Shown here piece after piece: positions 31,394 to 39,903 of a stretch of DNA of 64,000 nt. The stretch lies in contig JALEMJ010000004.1 in the NCBI GenBank assembly GCA_022768285.1, positions 96,109-160,108 on the forward strand. Direction: 5' to 3'. Position numbers and translations under genes: made by a program. The first letter of the stretch is position 1, and each line of letters starts with the position of its first letter. The stretch is from Aerococcus sp. GTDB lineage: Bacteria > Bacillota > Bacilli > Lactobacillales > Aerococcaceae. The notes under the pieces were generated by a model. That model saw nothing but the letters and a program-made list of their open reading frames with translations. It was not told the origin of the DNA and did no database searches.

Positions 31394-31612
31394 TTGTCAA
31401 AAGAAGATATGATTGAAATCGAAGGTACCGTTACTGAAACGCTGCCTAATGCGATGTTTAAAGTAGAATTGGAAAACGGTTTTGAAATTTTAGCTCATGT
31501 ATCCGGGAAGATTCGTGTGAATTATATTCGTATCCTTCCGGGCGATCGAGTGAAAGTCGAAATGTCCCCTTATGATTTATCTAAGGGGCGCATTACGTAT
31601 CGATTTAAATAA
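31394..31612 (+). CDS. infA: Translation initiation factor IF-1
   Basis: 72 residues, single S1-like OB fold: '[20 protein letters not shown]', '[20 protein letters not shown]'. TTG start 7 nt after AGGAGG. The 118-nt gap after adk holds an A+T-rich nine-bp hairpin (31271-31298, ACTAAAAAG/CTTTTTAGT) and no convincing promoter. Confidence 0.97.
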   Translation: MSKEDMIEIEGTVTETLPNAMFKVELENGFEILAHVSGKIRVNYIRILPGDRVKVEMSPYDLSKGRITYRFK

Positions 31613-31638
31613 TACGATATCATCGGGAGGTAGAAAGA

Positions 31639-31752
31639 ATGAAAGTTAGAGCTTCTGTTAAGCCAATTTGCGAAAATTGCAAAGTTATTCGTCGTCAGGG
31701 AAAAGTAATGGTTATTTGCAGTAACCCTAAACACAAACAACGTCAAGGATAG
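31639..31752 (+). CDS. rpmJ: 50S ribosomal protein L36
   Basis: 37 residues, very short but complete: '[20 protein letters not shown]' then '[15 protein letters not shown]'. The zinc ligands C-x-x-C, Cys and His are present, so this is the zinc (C+) form. CGGGAGG lies 9 nt upstream of ATG 31639; the stop is followed by the rpsM ribosome site. Confidence 0.97.
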   Translation: MKVRASVKPICENCKVIRRQGKVMVICSNPKHKQRQG

Positions 31753-31765
31753 GAGGAAAGCATCA

Positions 31766-32131
31766 ATGGCTCGTATTGCAGGGGTAGATATTCCACGTGA
31801 TAAACGTGTTGTCATTTCGTTGACTTACATCTACGGCATTGGTAATACCACTGCTAAGAAAATCTTAGCTGAAGCTGATGTTGATGAAGATACGCGCGTA
31901 CGTGATTTATCTAATGATGAATTAGATCGCATCCGTAGCGTCGTTGACAAAATCAAAGTAGAAGGTGACTTGCGCCGTGAAGTGAACATGAATATCCGTC
32001 GTTTACAGGATATCGGTTCTTACCGTGGTCTTCGTCACCGTCGTGGTTTGCCTGTTCGTGGTCAACACACCAAGAACAACGCCCGTACGCGTAAAGGTAA
32101 ACGTGGACAAGCAATTGCTACACGTAAATAA
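31766..32131 (+). CDS. rpsM: 30S ribosomal protein S13
   Basis: 121 residues; '[20 protein letters not shown]' and the H2TH region; tail '[19 protein letters not shown]'. It contacts P-site tRNA and bridges to L5. Confidence 0.98.
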   Translation: MARIAGVDIPRDKRVVISLTYIYGIGNTTAKKILAEADVDEDTRVRDLSNDELDRIRSVVDKIKVEGDLRREVNMNIRRLQDIGSYRGLRHRRGLPVRGQHTKNNARTRKGKRGQAIATRK

Positions 32132-32162
32132 TGAATTGAAATAGTAGGGAGGGAAAACATCA

Positions 32163-32558
32163 ATGGCACAAACAAGAAAGAATAAATCACGTAAACGGCG
32201 TAGCAAATTAAAAGTTGAGAACGGTGTCGCTCATATTCATTCAACATTCAACAACACAATTGTAATGATCACTGATCAACAAGGTAACGCTGTTGCATGG
32301 TCATCTGCCGGTGCTTTAGGTTTCAAGGGTTCCCGTAAGTCAACACCTTATGCAGCCCAATTATCGTCTGAAGCTGCAGCTAAAACAGCAATCGATAATG
32401 GAATGAAGAGCGTCGAAGTAACCGTTAAAGGTCCGGGGTCTGGTCGTGAATCTGCCATCCGCGCACTGCAAGCTGCTGGATTGGAAGTTACTTCTATTCG
32501 CGACGTTACGCCAATTCCGCATAATGGTTGTCGTCCTCCGAAACGTCGTCGTGTCTAG
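32163..32558 (+). CDS. rpsK: 30S ribosomal protein S11
   Basis: 131 residues; '[20 protein letters not shown]', C-terminal '[17 protein letters not shown]'. 30S platform protein. Followed by an unusual hairpin before rpoA. Confidence 0.98.
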   Translation: MAQTRKNKSRKRRSKLKVENGVAHIHSTFNNTIVMITDQQGNAVAWSSAGALGFKGSRKSTPYAAQLSSEAAAKTAIDNGMKSVEVTVKGPGSGRESAIRALQAAGLEVTSIRDVTPIPHNGCRPPKRRRV

Positions 32559-32560
32559 TC

Positions 32561-32621
32561 TTCAAAACGCGATACCGTCTTTGGTGACTGCTATAGGATT
32601 TTTGGCATATCACGTTTTGAA
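32561..32621 (+). promoter_or_regulatory. Long inverted repeat between rpsK and rpoA, touching the rpoA ribosome site
   Basis: TTCAAAACG-C-GATA (32561-32574) can pair with TATC-A-CGTTTTGAA (32608-32621): 13 pairs with one mismatch, enclosing 33 nt. Its 3' arm ends at the first As of the GAAAGGAG ribosome site of rpoA. It may be an RNA processing site or a translational control element; the function is inferred only. Confidence 0.5.
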
Positions 32622-32638
32622 AGGAGTTACTGCTTAAG

Positions 32639-33583
32639 ATGATCGAGATTGAAAAACCGAGTATTGAAACAGTTGAGGTAAGTGAAGACAATAAATTTGG
32701 TAAATTTGTTGTTGAGCCATTAGAGCGTGGCTACGGGACGACACTCGGCAATTCATTGCGCCGTGTATTGTTGTCATCATTACCTGGGACTGCTGTAACA
32801 TATATCCAAATTGATGATGTCCTTCATGAATTTTCAACGATTGAAGGTGTTCGGGAGGACGTTACGCAAATTGTTCTCAACATTAAGCAACTCTCTTTGA
32901 AATTGTACGACGTTGACGAAAAGGATATTGAAATTGATGTCGTAGGACCTAAAGAAGTTACAGCTGCTGATATCACTGCTGATGCAGATTTCGACGTCAT
33001 GAATCCAGAACTACATATTGCTTCTGTAGCTGATGGGGCACGCCTACACATGGTAATGCATGTTGCCAGTGGCCGTGGCTTTGTTCGTTCTGAATATAAT
33101 AAGGACGAATCAATGCCAATCGGTGTGATTCCAGTCGATGCGATTTATACACCAATTTCTAAGGTCAATTACCAGATTGAAAATACACGTATCGGACAGG
33201 TCAATAAGTATGACAAATTGACGCTAGATATCTGGACTGATGGAACAATTGGTCCAAAAGAGGCGCTCGGTTTGGCTGCTAAAATTTTGACAGAGCACTT
33301 GACGATCTTCATTGATTTAACGAATGAAGCGCGTCAGACAGAAGTCATGATCGAAAAAGAAGATCATACAGAGAAGAATCTCGATATGACGATTGAGGAA
33401 TTGGATCTCTCTGTACGTTCATATAACTGCTTGAAGCGTGCAAGCATCAATCGTGTTGAAGAATTGACCAATATGACTGAAGCCGACATGATGAAAGTTC
33501 GTAACTTAGGTAGAAAGTCATTAGAAGAAGTTAAACAGAAATTAGCTTCGTTAGGATTATCCTTAAAAGATGAAGAAAAATAA
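32639..33583 (+). CDS. rpoA: RNA polymerase alpha subunit
   Basis: 314 residues. The N-terminal assembly domain (1-~228) has '[20 protein letters not shown]', followed by a linker and the C-terminal helix-hairpin-helix domain '[20 protein letters not shown]' that binds UP elements and activators. Confidence 0.98.
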   Translation: MIEIEKPSIETVEVSEDNKFGKFVVEPLERGYGTTLGNSLRRVLLSSLPGTAVTYIQIDDVLHEFSTIEGVREDVTQIVLNIKQLSLKLYDVDEKDIEIDVVGPKEVTAADITADADFDVMNPELHIASVADGARLHMVMHVASGRGFVRSEYNKDESMPIGVIPVDAIYTPISKVNYQIENTRIGQVNKYDKLTLDIWTDGTIGPKEALGLAAKILTEHLTIFIDLTNEARQTEVMIEKEDHTEKNLDMTIEELDLSVRSYNCLKRASINRVEELTNMTEADMMKVRNLGRKSLEEVKQKLASLGLSLKDEEK

Positions 33584-33605
33584 ATAGAGACAGGGGGATG
33601 AATCA

Positions 33606-33986
33606 ATGAGTTACCGTAAATTGGGGCGTACGAGTTCACAGCGCAAAGCGTTATTGCGTGATTTAACAACTGATTTATTGATCAATGAACAGATTGTAAC
33701 TACTGAACAACGTGCAAAGGAAGTACGTCGTTTTGCTGAAAAAATGATTACTTTAGGAAAACGTGGCGACTTGAAAGCACGGCGTGAAGCATTAGCTTTC
33801 TTACGTAACCGTATCGCTGATGTTCGTGCAGAGGATGACGATGTTGTTATCGAAACTGCTGTACAAAAGTTATTCAATGACATTGCTAAACGTTACGCTG
33901 AACGTCAAGGTGGTTACACGCGTATTTTGAAGGTAGGCTCTCGTCGCGGTGATAACGCGAAACAGGTTATCTTGGAACTTGTGTAA
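33606..33986 (+). CDS. rplQ: 50S ribosomal protein L17
   Basis: 126 residues; '[20 protein letters not shown]', '[20 protein letters not shown]', C-terminal '[12 protein letters not shown]'. Last gene of the alpha cluster, followed by a strong terminator. Confidence 0.98.
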   Translation: MSYRKLGRTSSQRKALLRDLTTDLLINEQIVTTEQRAKEVRRFAEKMITLGKRGDLKARREALAFLRNRIADVRAEDDDVVIETAVQKLFNDIAKRYAERQGGYTRILKVGSRRGDNAKQVILELV

Positions 33987-34048
33987 TACCGTACGTTTTT
34001 GAGTGTTACGATGATGAAGCATGTGCGATGCTTCAAGTCTAGCTCATT

Positions 34049-34084
34049 CATTCTTGGAAGGTACTTCCAGGAATGTTTTTTTTT
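34049..34084 (+). terminator. Strong intrinsic terminator closing the ribosomal gene run
   Basis: Twelve-bp stem (34049-34060 with 34064-34075, one G·U), GTA loop, nine T. A smaller hairpin GAAGCAT/ATGCTTC (34016-34034) precedes it. Confidence 0.93.
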
Positions 34085-34208
34085 GCGCTGAATACGTGAT
34101 ATGCGAGCAATACAACACGTTGTATGCAAACATTAAGCATTAGCATAGTGTTTGTAGTAAATAATAGCAATTCTTTGTAATTAAATTGTAATATTTTGTT
34201 AAAATTAT

Positions 34209-34248
34209 GCGATTGCAATCGTTTGATAATTATGTGTTTTGGTATAAT
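34209..34248 (+). promoter_or_regulatory. Promoter of the OatA-like gene with overlapping palindrome
   Basis: TGG-TATAAT extended -10 (34240-34248); the -35 region is poor (TTGATA at 34223 is only 14 nt away). A perfect 12-bp palindrome CGATTGCAATCG (34210-34221) covers the -35 zone, and a second dyad ATACAAC-AC-GTTGTAT lies at 34110-34125. The first is a candidate operator. Confidence 0.6.
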
Positions 34249-34283
34249 GAACAGGATATTTTGAAGGAGGCGCTAAGTCTGCG

Positions 34284-36329
34284 ATGAAGAAGCAATACTA
34301 TGGACAATTGGATACGGTGCGATTATTAGCGATGATCGCTATTATTTGCTATCACTATTTTACGCACACGGTTACCGCAGGCTTTCTCGGCGTCGATATC
34401 TTTTTAATTTTATCTGGTATTTTGATGGCTGATCATCTTGAAAAACGCTATATGAATCAGGCAGAGGATGGTTGGTTGATCCGCTTATTCCGTCGCATTA
34501 AGAAGCTCATCTGGCCGATGTTCGTGGTGATGATGTGCTGTTTAGTCGGCATTGTGCTGTTCAGGCGTGATTTATTAGTTAATATCCGTTCCAGCGTGTG
34601 GAGTGGGTTATTGTTTGTGAGTAACTGGCATCAGATTATTGCGGGGGGCTCCTATTTCGCGAATTTTCTTCATCCGGATATTTTTGCCCATTTATGGTAC
34701 ATTGCTGTCTACTTGCAGTTGATTGTATTGATTGAGCTCTTCTATCGGTTCTTGAGGCGTTTTTTCTCGAAACCACAGACAGTCGGGTGGTTTTTCTTTG
34801 GTTTGAGTGTTGCGAGCGCCTTAGTGATGGCTATTTTGTTTACCCCCGGTCAGGATCCGACGCGTGTATACTATGGGACGGATACGCGTTTCTTCAGTTT
34901 TGGTCTCGGTGTTGCGAGTTATTTAATCATTAGTCCGACGATCGCAGCGCTACGGCATGATAACCAGATTCACGAAGAGCGCCGCAAGAATGGCACGGTT
35001 TATGCCGATTATAACTACCGAACGGGAACGGTGCCTGTTCAGGAGAATGAGAAATCTGAAGAGAAAAAAAGTGTACAAGACTATTTTCACCTTGTACTGC
35101 AACAGGGCTTTCTGACGTGGCTCGTTGATATTGTGGCGGCGATAGCTATCCTAGTATGTCTTTTCCTCATGTTCAACTTGACAGACTCCGGAACATTTAC
35201 ATATTATGGGGGGATGTTTTTATTCAATATTATAGCCGCTGTCGGTCTTATCGCATTGATGCAGCCGAATAGTTGGTTGGGGCTATTGTTACAATTTCCT
35301 ATTACAGCCAATCTCGGTAACCAGACATTCCCGGTATTCTTGTGGTATTACCCGATTTTTATTATTTTCTATGCGAGTGTTCCAAACGGCAATTGGTTCA
35401 CGAGTAAGCCGTGGCTCCAAATTTTGTTGATCTTTGCGCTCGGTTTTTTGACGCACCAATTATTGATCGAGAAGCGCTATCAGGTACCATTCTTTATCCG
35501 TGAGAAAGGTGAACCGCTGCGTTTGTTCCAAGAGGCACAAAAATTAAAGGATAAGTCAACATCTCTGCCACGAAAGATTATTTTTGGTGCAATGGCACTC
35601 GGATTTGTGACAGCTATCGGTACCGTGATTGCAGCACCGACTGACGATACAGCGCAGAAGGAGACGCAGAAAGCACTGGAGCAACAGAGTAAGAATGCGC
35701 AGATGAACTCGGAGCGTGCGGCTCATAATAAACAGCAACCAGAGGAATCGGTCGATCAGGCGACGATTGACGGCTATTATCAGGCGCTCGATACGAATCA
35801 ACAGTATTTGTTAGAGTTTGTATCCAATGGTGCTAAAAAGCATGCCTATCAATTTCCTGTAACATTTATCGGTGATTCACTGACTGTGGGGGTCTCCCCA
35901 GCAATCTACGCATTGTATCCGCATGCGATTGTGAGTGCACAGGTTGGTTTGCAGATGTACTCTGTCGCACCGATTGTAGCTAGCCTTGCACAGCAGGGGG
36001 CGTTGCAGAACAATGTCGTGCTCAATCTGGGGGCGAATGGGCCGTTTACTGCGTCTCAGTTCCAACAAGTTGATGATGCTATCGGACCGGGACATAAAGT
36101 CTATTTAATTAATACGCATGTGAATCGTCAGTGGCACGATCAGGTCAACCAGTTCCTCGCCCAAAAAGCGAAAGAACAGCCCGACCGGTTTGTATTGATT
36201 GACTGGGACACTTATTATCAGACTCACGATCACAGTACGTGGCTGGAGCCGGACGGTTTGCATCTCAATAAAGAAGGTTCACGTTATTGGATCGCTTTTA
36301 TCGGCGACGAATTAGCAAAACGCAACTAA
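34284..36329 (+). CDS. Acyltransferase-3/SGNH protein, OatA-like peptidoglycan O-acetyltransferase
   Basis: 681 residues. The N-terminal acyltransferase-3 membrane domain ('YYGQLDTVRLLAMIAIICYH', then 'GFLGVDIFLILSGILMADH') has about ten membrane segments and a charged cytoplasmic loop near residues 228-275. One more membrane helix follows at ~430-450, and an extracytoplasmic SGNH esterase-type domain with 'FIGDSLTVG' (Ser532) and 'DGLHLN' (Asp657, His660). This is the two-part layout of OatA, which O-acetylates MurNAc and gives lysozyme resistance; the substrate here is inferred. AAGGAGG is 13 nt from the ATG, rather far. It interrupts the common rplQ-ecfA1 order. Confidence 0.85.
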   Translation: MKKQYYGQLDTVRLLAMIAIICYHYFTHTVTAGFLGVDIFLILSGILMADHLEKRYMNQAEDGWLIRLFRRIKKLIWPMFVVMMCCLVGIVLFRRDLLVNIRSSVWSGLLFVSNWHQIIAGGSYFANFLHPDIFAHLWYIAVYLQLIVLIELFYRFLRRFFSKPQTVGWFFFGLSVASALVMAILFTPGQDPTRVYYGTDTRFFSFGLGVASYLIISPTIAALRHDNQIHEERRKNGTVYADYNYRTGTVPVQENEKSEEKKSVQDYFHLVLQQGFLTWLVDIVAAIAILVCLFLMFNLTDSGTFTYYGGMFLFNIIAAVGLIALMQPNSWLGLLLQFPITANLGNQTFPVFLWYYPIFIIFYASVPNGNWFTSKPWLQILLIFALGFLTHQLLIEKRYQVPFFIREKGEPLRLFQEAQKLKDKSTSLPRKIIFGAMALGFVTAIGTVIAAPTDDTAQKETQKALEQQSKNAQMNSERAAHNKQQPEESVDQATIDGYYQALDTNQQYLLEFVSNGAKKHAYQFPVTFIGDSLTVGVSPAIYALYPHAIVSAQVGLQMYSVAPIVASLAQQGALQNNVVLNLGANGPFTASQFQQVDDAIGPGHKVYLINTHVNRQWHDQVNQFLAQKAKEQPDRFVLIDWDTYYQTHDHSTWLEPDGLHLNKEGSRYWIAFIGDELAKRN

Positions 36330-36496
36330 AATTGAAGCGTTACCGTTGCTTTTTTGCGGCTGCTCCATTAAACTTGGAACAGCGGTAGAGTTTCACTAAT
36401 TGAACGAAAGAATGGCGAGCGGACAGCGCTCATTTGTGAAGCTTTAGATTCACAGGATAACTGTTCTTAGATATTTAATACATTAACTAGTTGACA
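36330..36496 (+). other. Hairpin-rich intergenic segment before ecfA1
   Basis: No gene and no convincing promoter. Two clear hairpins, GAGCG/CGCTC (36417-36431) and TGTGAA/TTCACA (36435-36454), lead up to the terminator at 36497-36527. A weak T-rich stop for the upstream gene may lie at 36335-36355. Confidence 0.45.
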
Positions 36497-36527
36497 CTCT
36501 TCTGTATCACTTACAGAAGAGTTTTTT
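36497..36527 (+). terminator. Intrinsic terminator directly upstream of ecfA1
   Basis: Perfect ten-bp stem CTCTTCTGTA / TACAGAAGAG, TCACT loop, six T. It ends 18 nt before the ecfA1 start, so it is either a late terminator for the preceding transcript or an attenuator in an ecfA1 leader. Confidence 0.85.
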
Positions 36528-36545
36528 ATTGAAATGGTGGGAAAG

Positions 36546-37373
36546 ATGGCGAAGCAAATACTAGCGGTGGATCGGCTTAATTTTTCGTATGATGAAGAAG
36601 CGAGCAGTCAGACACTGAAAGATATCAATTTTGAAGTAGCAGCTGGCGAATGGGTCGGCATTATCGGCCATAACGGTTCTGGCAAATCGACACTGGCGAA
36701 GTTAATCGATGGATTGTTGGAAGCTAATAGCGGCACGATAACGGTTGATGGCATTGCGCTTACAGAAGAAACGTTATGGGATGTTCGTGCTCGTATCGGG
36801 TTAGTCTTTCAGAATCCGGATAACCAGTTTGTGGGTGCGACTGTGGAAGATGATGTCGCCTTTGGATTAGAAAATGCAGGCATCCCACATGATGAGATGG
36901 TTGAAAAAGTCGAAGCAGCTTTGTGTGAAGTAGACATGTGGGATTTTCGAGATAAAGAACCTGGCAATCTCTCCGGTGGTCAGAAACAGCGCGTGGCCCT
37001 CGCTGGTGTGATGGCGCTGCAACCCAAGCTCATTATTCTGGATGAAGCGATGAGTATGTTGGATCCGGAGGGGCGTCGCGAAGTGATGCAGGTGATTCGG
37101 CGTTTGAAGGAACGCAATCACCTCACAATTATTTCGATCACGCATGATCTGACAGAAGCTACAGCAGCCGATCGTTTGATTTTATTGAGTCACGGCGAAG
37201 TTGTGCAGCAGGGTACACCGGATGTGATTTTCAAAGATGCGGAAGCCCTAATTGAACGCGGATTACTATTACCATTTCCAGAACGCGTTAAACGGGCATT
37301 GAAGCAAGTAGGAATTGCCGTTCCCGAAGCCTATCTTACTGAAGAAAGTTTGGTGTCTTGGTTATGTCAATAG
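36546..37373 (+). CDS. ecfA1: ECF transporter ATPase EcfA1
   Basis: 275 residues from ATG 36546 (an in-frame ATG at 36534 is possible). ABC ATPase of the energy-coupling module shared by many vitamin and metal S-components. Walker A GHNGSGKST (41-49), Q-loop 'LVFQNPDNQFVGATVEDD' typical of EcfA, signature LSGGQKQR, Walker B 'LIILDEAMSMLD', H-loop. It overlaps ecfA2 by 10 nt. Confidence 0.93.
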   Translation: MAKQILAVDRLNFSYDEEASSQTLKDINFEVAAGEWVGIIGHNGSGKSTLAKLIDGLLEANSGTITVDGIALTEETLWDVRARIGLVFQNPDNQFVGATVEDDVAFGLENAGIPHDEMVEKVEAALCEVDMWDFRDKEPGNLSGGQKQRVALAGVMALQPKLIILDEAMSMLDPEGRREVMQVIRRLKERNHLTIISITHDLTEATAADRLILLSHGEVVQQGTPDVIFKDAEALIERGLLLPFPERVKRALKQVGIAVPEAYLTEESLVSWLCQ

Positions 37374-38236
37374 TCTTTGATCATGTGAGCTTTGCGTACA
37401 GTGCGGGGACGCCATTTGAACATCAAGCGTTGGATGATGTGAGTTTCACCATTCCAGAGCGTCAATTCACCGCATTGATCGGTCAAACGGGCAGCGGGAA
37501 ATCGACAGCGATTAAACATATTGCCGCATTGGTAAAACCTTCGAACGGTGTCGTCAAGATTAATGATTTGACATTAAATTCAAGCAGTAAGGGAAAAATT
37601 TTGCGCGATATTCGTAAACTCGTGGGTATTGTTTTCCAGTTCCCTGAGTCACAATTGTTTGAGGAAACAGTCCTTAAAGATGTGATGTTCGGTCCTAAAA
37701 ATTATGGGGCGAGCGAAGAAGAAGCAGAACAGCTCGCGAAAGAGGCTTTGAAGCAGGTTGGCATCAAGGAGGAACTGTTCGATCGCGCGCCTTTTGATTT
37801 ATCTGGCGGTCAGATGCGACGCGTGGCGATTGCCGGTGTACTCGCAATGTCACCAGAAATTTTGATCTTAGACGAACCGACTGCGGGCTTGGATCCTAAG
37901 GGACAGCGCGAGATCATGACAATGTTTTACAATTTATACTTGGAAAAACAGCTGACCGTCATTTTAGTAACGCATCAGATGAACGATGTCGCTGAATATG
38001 CGGATCATGTGGTGGTAATGGAGCGGAAGCACGCGATTCGCGAAGGGAAACCGCAGGATATTTTTGCGGACAGTGAATGGTTGGCGACGCATCACTTAGA
38101 CTTACCGGATACTTATCGTCTGGCGAAGCAACTCCAGGCACGTGGCTTTTTTGATGCGGATGAATGGCCACTGCGCTTTGATGAGTTAATTGCACATATT
38201 AAACAGCACAAGGAGGAGCAGCGCGATGTCGAGTAA
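37364..38236 (+). CDS. ecfA2: ECF transporter ATPase EcfA2
   Basis: 290 residues from ATG 37364 (MSIVFDHVSFAYSAG), overlapping ecfA1 by 10 nt. Walker A GQTGSGKST, 'IVFQFPESQLFEETVLKDVM', signature LSGGQMRR, Walker B 'ILILDEPTAGLD'. It pairs with EcfA1 in the heterodimeric motor. The ecfT start lies 11 nt inside its 3' end. Confidence 0.95.
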   Translation: MSIVFDHVSFAYSAGTPFEHQALDDVSFTIPERQFTALIGQTGSGKSTAIKHIAALVKPSNGVVKINDLTLNSSSKGKILRDIRKLVGIVFQFPESQLFEETVLKDVMFGPKNYGASEEEAEQLAKEALKQVGIKEELFDRAPFDLSGGQMRRVAIAGVLAMSPEILILDEPTAGLDPKGQREIMTMFYNLYLEKQLTVILVTHQMNDVAEYADHVVVMERKHAIREGKPQDIFADSEWLATHHLDLPDTYRLAKQLQARGFFDADEWPLRFDELIAHIKQHKEEQRDVE

Positions 38237-39026
38237 ATTGATTTTAGGACGCTATTTGCCGACAGGGTCGATCATTCATCAATTAGACCCGCGCGTGAAG
38301 TTGCTTGGAATGTTCTATTTACTGATTGTCGTTTTCTTTGCCAATAATTGGTGGAGTTACCTCGTGCTATTTACGCTAGCGATGGCAGGCGTCTGGCTCA
38401 CACAGATTTCACTGCGCGTCTTCATTCGCGGGTTACGTCCGATGATTTTTTTAATATTGATGACGGTCATTCTTCAGCTGCTATTCACGCATGAGGGTAC
38501 AGTGCTCTTTTCGTTCGGACCGATCGCGTTGACAACGGGCGGGATCGTGAATGCGTTCTTTATCCTGCTGCGCTTCATATTCATCATTTTTATCTCGACG
38601 TTGCTAACGCTCACCACGGCGCCGTTGGATATGACTAACGGTTTGGAGACACTCGCAGGACCGTTAAAAAAAGTTTTGCCGGTTCAGGAAATGGCTCTGA
38701 TGCTGGCGATTGCGTTGCGCTTCGTTCCAACGCTGATGGATGAAGCTGAAAAAATTATGGATGCGCAGCGTGCGCGTGGTGTCGATTTCGGTGAAGGCAG
38801 TTTGCTTCAACGTGTAAAGTCATTCTTGCCGGTATTGATTCCGCTCTTTATCAGCGCGTTCGATCGTGCGTACGATTTATCCATTGCGATGGAAGCGCGC
38901 GGATATCGTGGGGATAATGAACACCGCACCAAATATCGTTTGCTCCACTGGCAAATGAAAGATACCGTAGCACTTTTAGGCATTGTTGCGGTCGGCATTC
39001 TAGCAATTCTTGTGAGACAGTGGTGA
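38226..39026 (+). CDS. ecfT: ECF transporter transmembrane subunit EcfT
   Basis: 266 residues from ATG 38226 (GGAGGAG 7 nt upstream). 'GRYLPTGSIIHQLDPRVKLL', several membrane helices, and the two Ala-Arg-Gly-type coupling motifs 'MDAQRARGVDFGEG' and 'AMEARGYRG' that contact the ATPases. No S-component gene is adjacent, so the module probably serves scattered S-components. Confidence 0.95.
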   Translation: MSSKLILGRYLPTGSIIHQLDPRVKLLGMFYLLIVVFFANNWWSYLVLFTLAMAGVWLTQISLRVFIRGLRPMIFLILMTVILQLLFTHEGTVLFSFGPIALTTGGIVNAFFILLRFIFIIFISTLLTLTTAPLDMTNGLETLAGPLKKVLPVQEMALMLAIALRFVPTLMDEAEKIMDAQRARGVDFGEGSLLQRVKSFLPVLIPLFISAFDRAYDLSIAMEARGYRGDNEHRTKYRLLHWQMKDTVALLGIVAVGILAILVRQW

Positions 39027-39031
39027 GTGGA

Positions 39032-39838
39032 ATGGTAGAAGTCACGCAACGCTTCAAAGTTACTGTCGCTTATGATGGCACCCCATACGCTGGCTTTCAA
39101 ATTCAGCCAAAATTAAAAACTGTTCAAGGCGAGATCGAAAATGCCCTAACGAAAATGTCGAAGGGGTATACGATTCCGATCATCGCTTCTGGACGTACCG
39201 ATTCAGGTGTCCATGCGCTAGGACAGGTCATTCATTTCGACTATCCGAGCGATATTGCAGCTAGGTCTATGCAGAAAGCACTGAACAGTTTATTGCCGGA
39301 AAGTATTCGCATCACCCACTGCGAAAAAGTCAGTGCTGATTTTCATGCGCGCTACGATGTGAAGTCGAAGCGCTATCGTTATCGCGTGAATTTTGGTGAG
39401 GTGGTTATGCCGTTTGATCGCCAGTATATTCTGCATCATCCCTATCATACGGATGTCGCGCGAATTTTGCAGGCATTACCGGTCATTATCGGTACGCATG
39501 ATTTTTCATCGTTCTGTTCAACCAAAACAGACAAGACCGATAAAGTGCGCACGATTACTGAGGCTTCGTTCGACTATGAGCCGGCGACACAAATCGGTGA
39601 ATTTCATTTTACGGGTGACGGATTCCTATATAATATGGTGCGTATTCTCGTTGGCACATCGTTGCAGATCGGAGATGGCATCCGTCCCATCGATAATCTC
39701 CAGTATCTATTAGATGTGAAGGACCGAACGAAAGCAGGGCCGACCGCACCGGCGCACGGATTATTTCTCGAACAAGTGCGCTATCTGTCACCAAAAGAGC
39801 GTCAAATTAAGAATGATTATTACGCAAAAAATGACTGA
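39032..39838 (+). CDS. truA: tRNA pseudouridine synthase A
   Basis: 268 residues from ATG 39032; two upstream GTG codons are possible. It modifies U38-U40 of the anticodon stem. 'VAYDGTPYAGFQIQP', catalytic Asp in 'SGRTDSGVHALGQV', 'FTGDGFLYNMVRILVG'. Five nt after ecfT, the conserved order. Confidence 0.95.
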   Translation: MVEVTQRFKVTVAYDGTPYAGFQIQPKLKTVQGEIENALTKMSKGYTIPIIASGRTDSGVHALGQVIHFDYPSDIAARSMQKALNSLLPESIRITHCEKVSADFHARYDVKSKRYRYRVNFGEVVMPFDRQYILHHPYHTDVARILQALPVIIGTHDFSSFCSTKTDKTDKVRTITEASFDYEPATQIGEFHFTGDGFLYNMVRILVGTSLQIGDGIRPIDNLQYLLDVKDRTKAGPTAPAHGLFLEQVRYLSPKERQIKNDYYAKND

Positions 39839-39841
39839 CTA

Positions 39842-39871
39842 TTGAAACAATAAGTGATAATCCACTACAAT
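39842..39871 (+). promoter_or_regulatory. Promoter for pepF
   Basis: TTGAAA (39842-39847), 18-nt spacer, TACAAT (39866-39871); both 5/6. Confidence 0.65.
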
Positions 39872-39903
39872 AGGCATACATATACATGAAAGGGGCACAC
39901 GCT

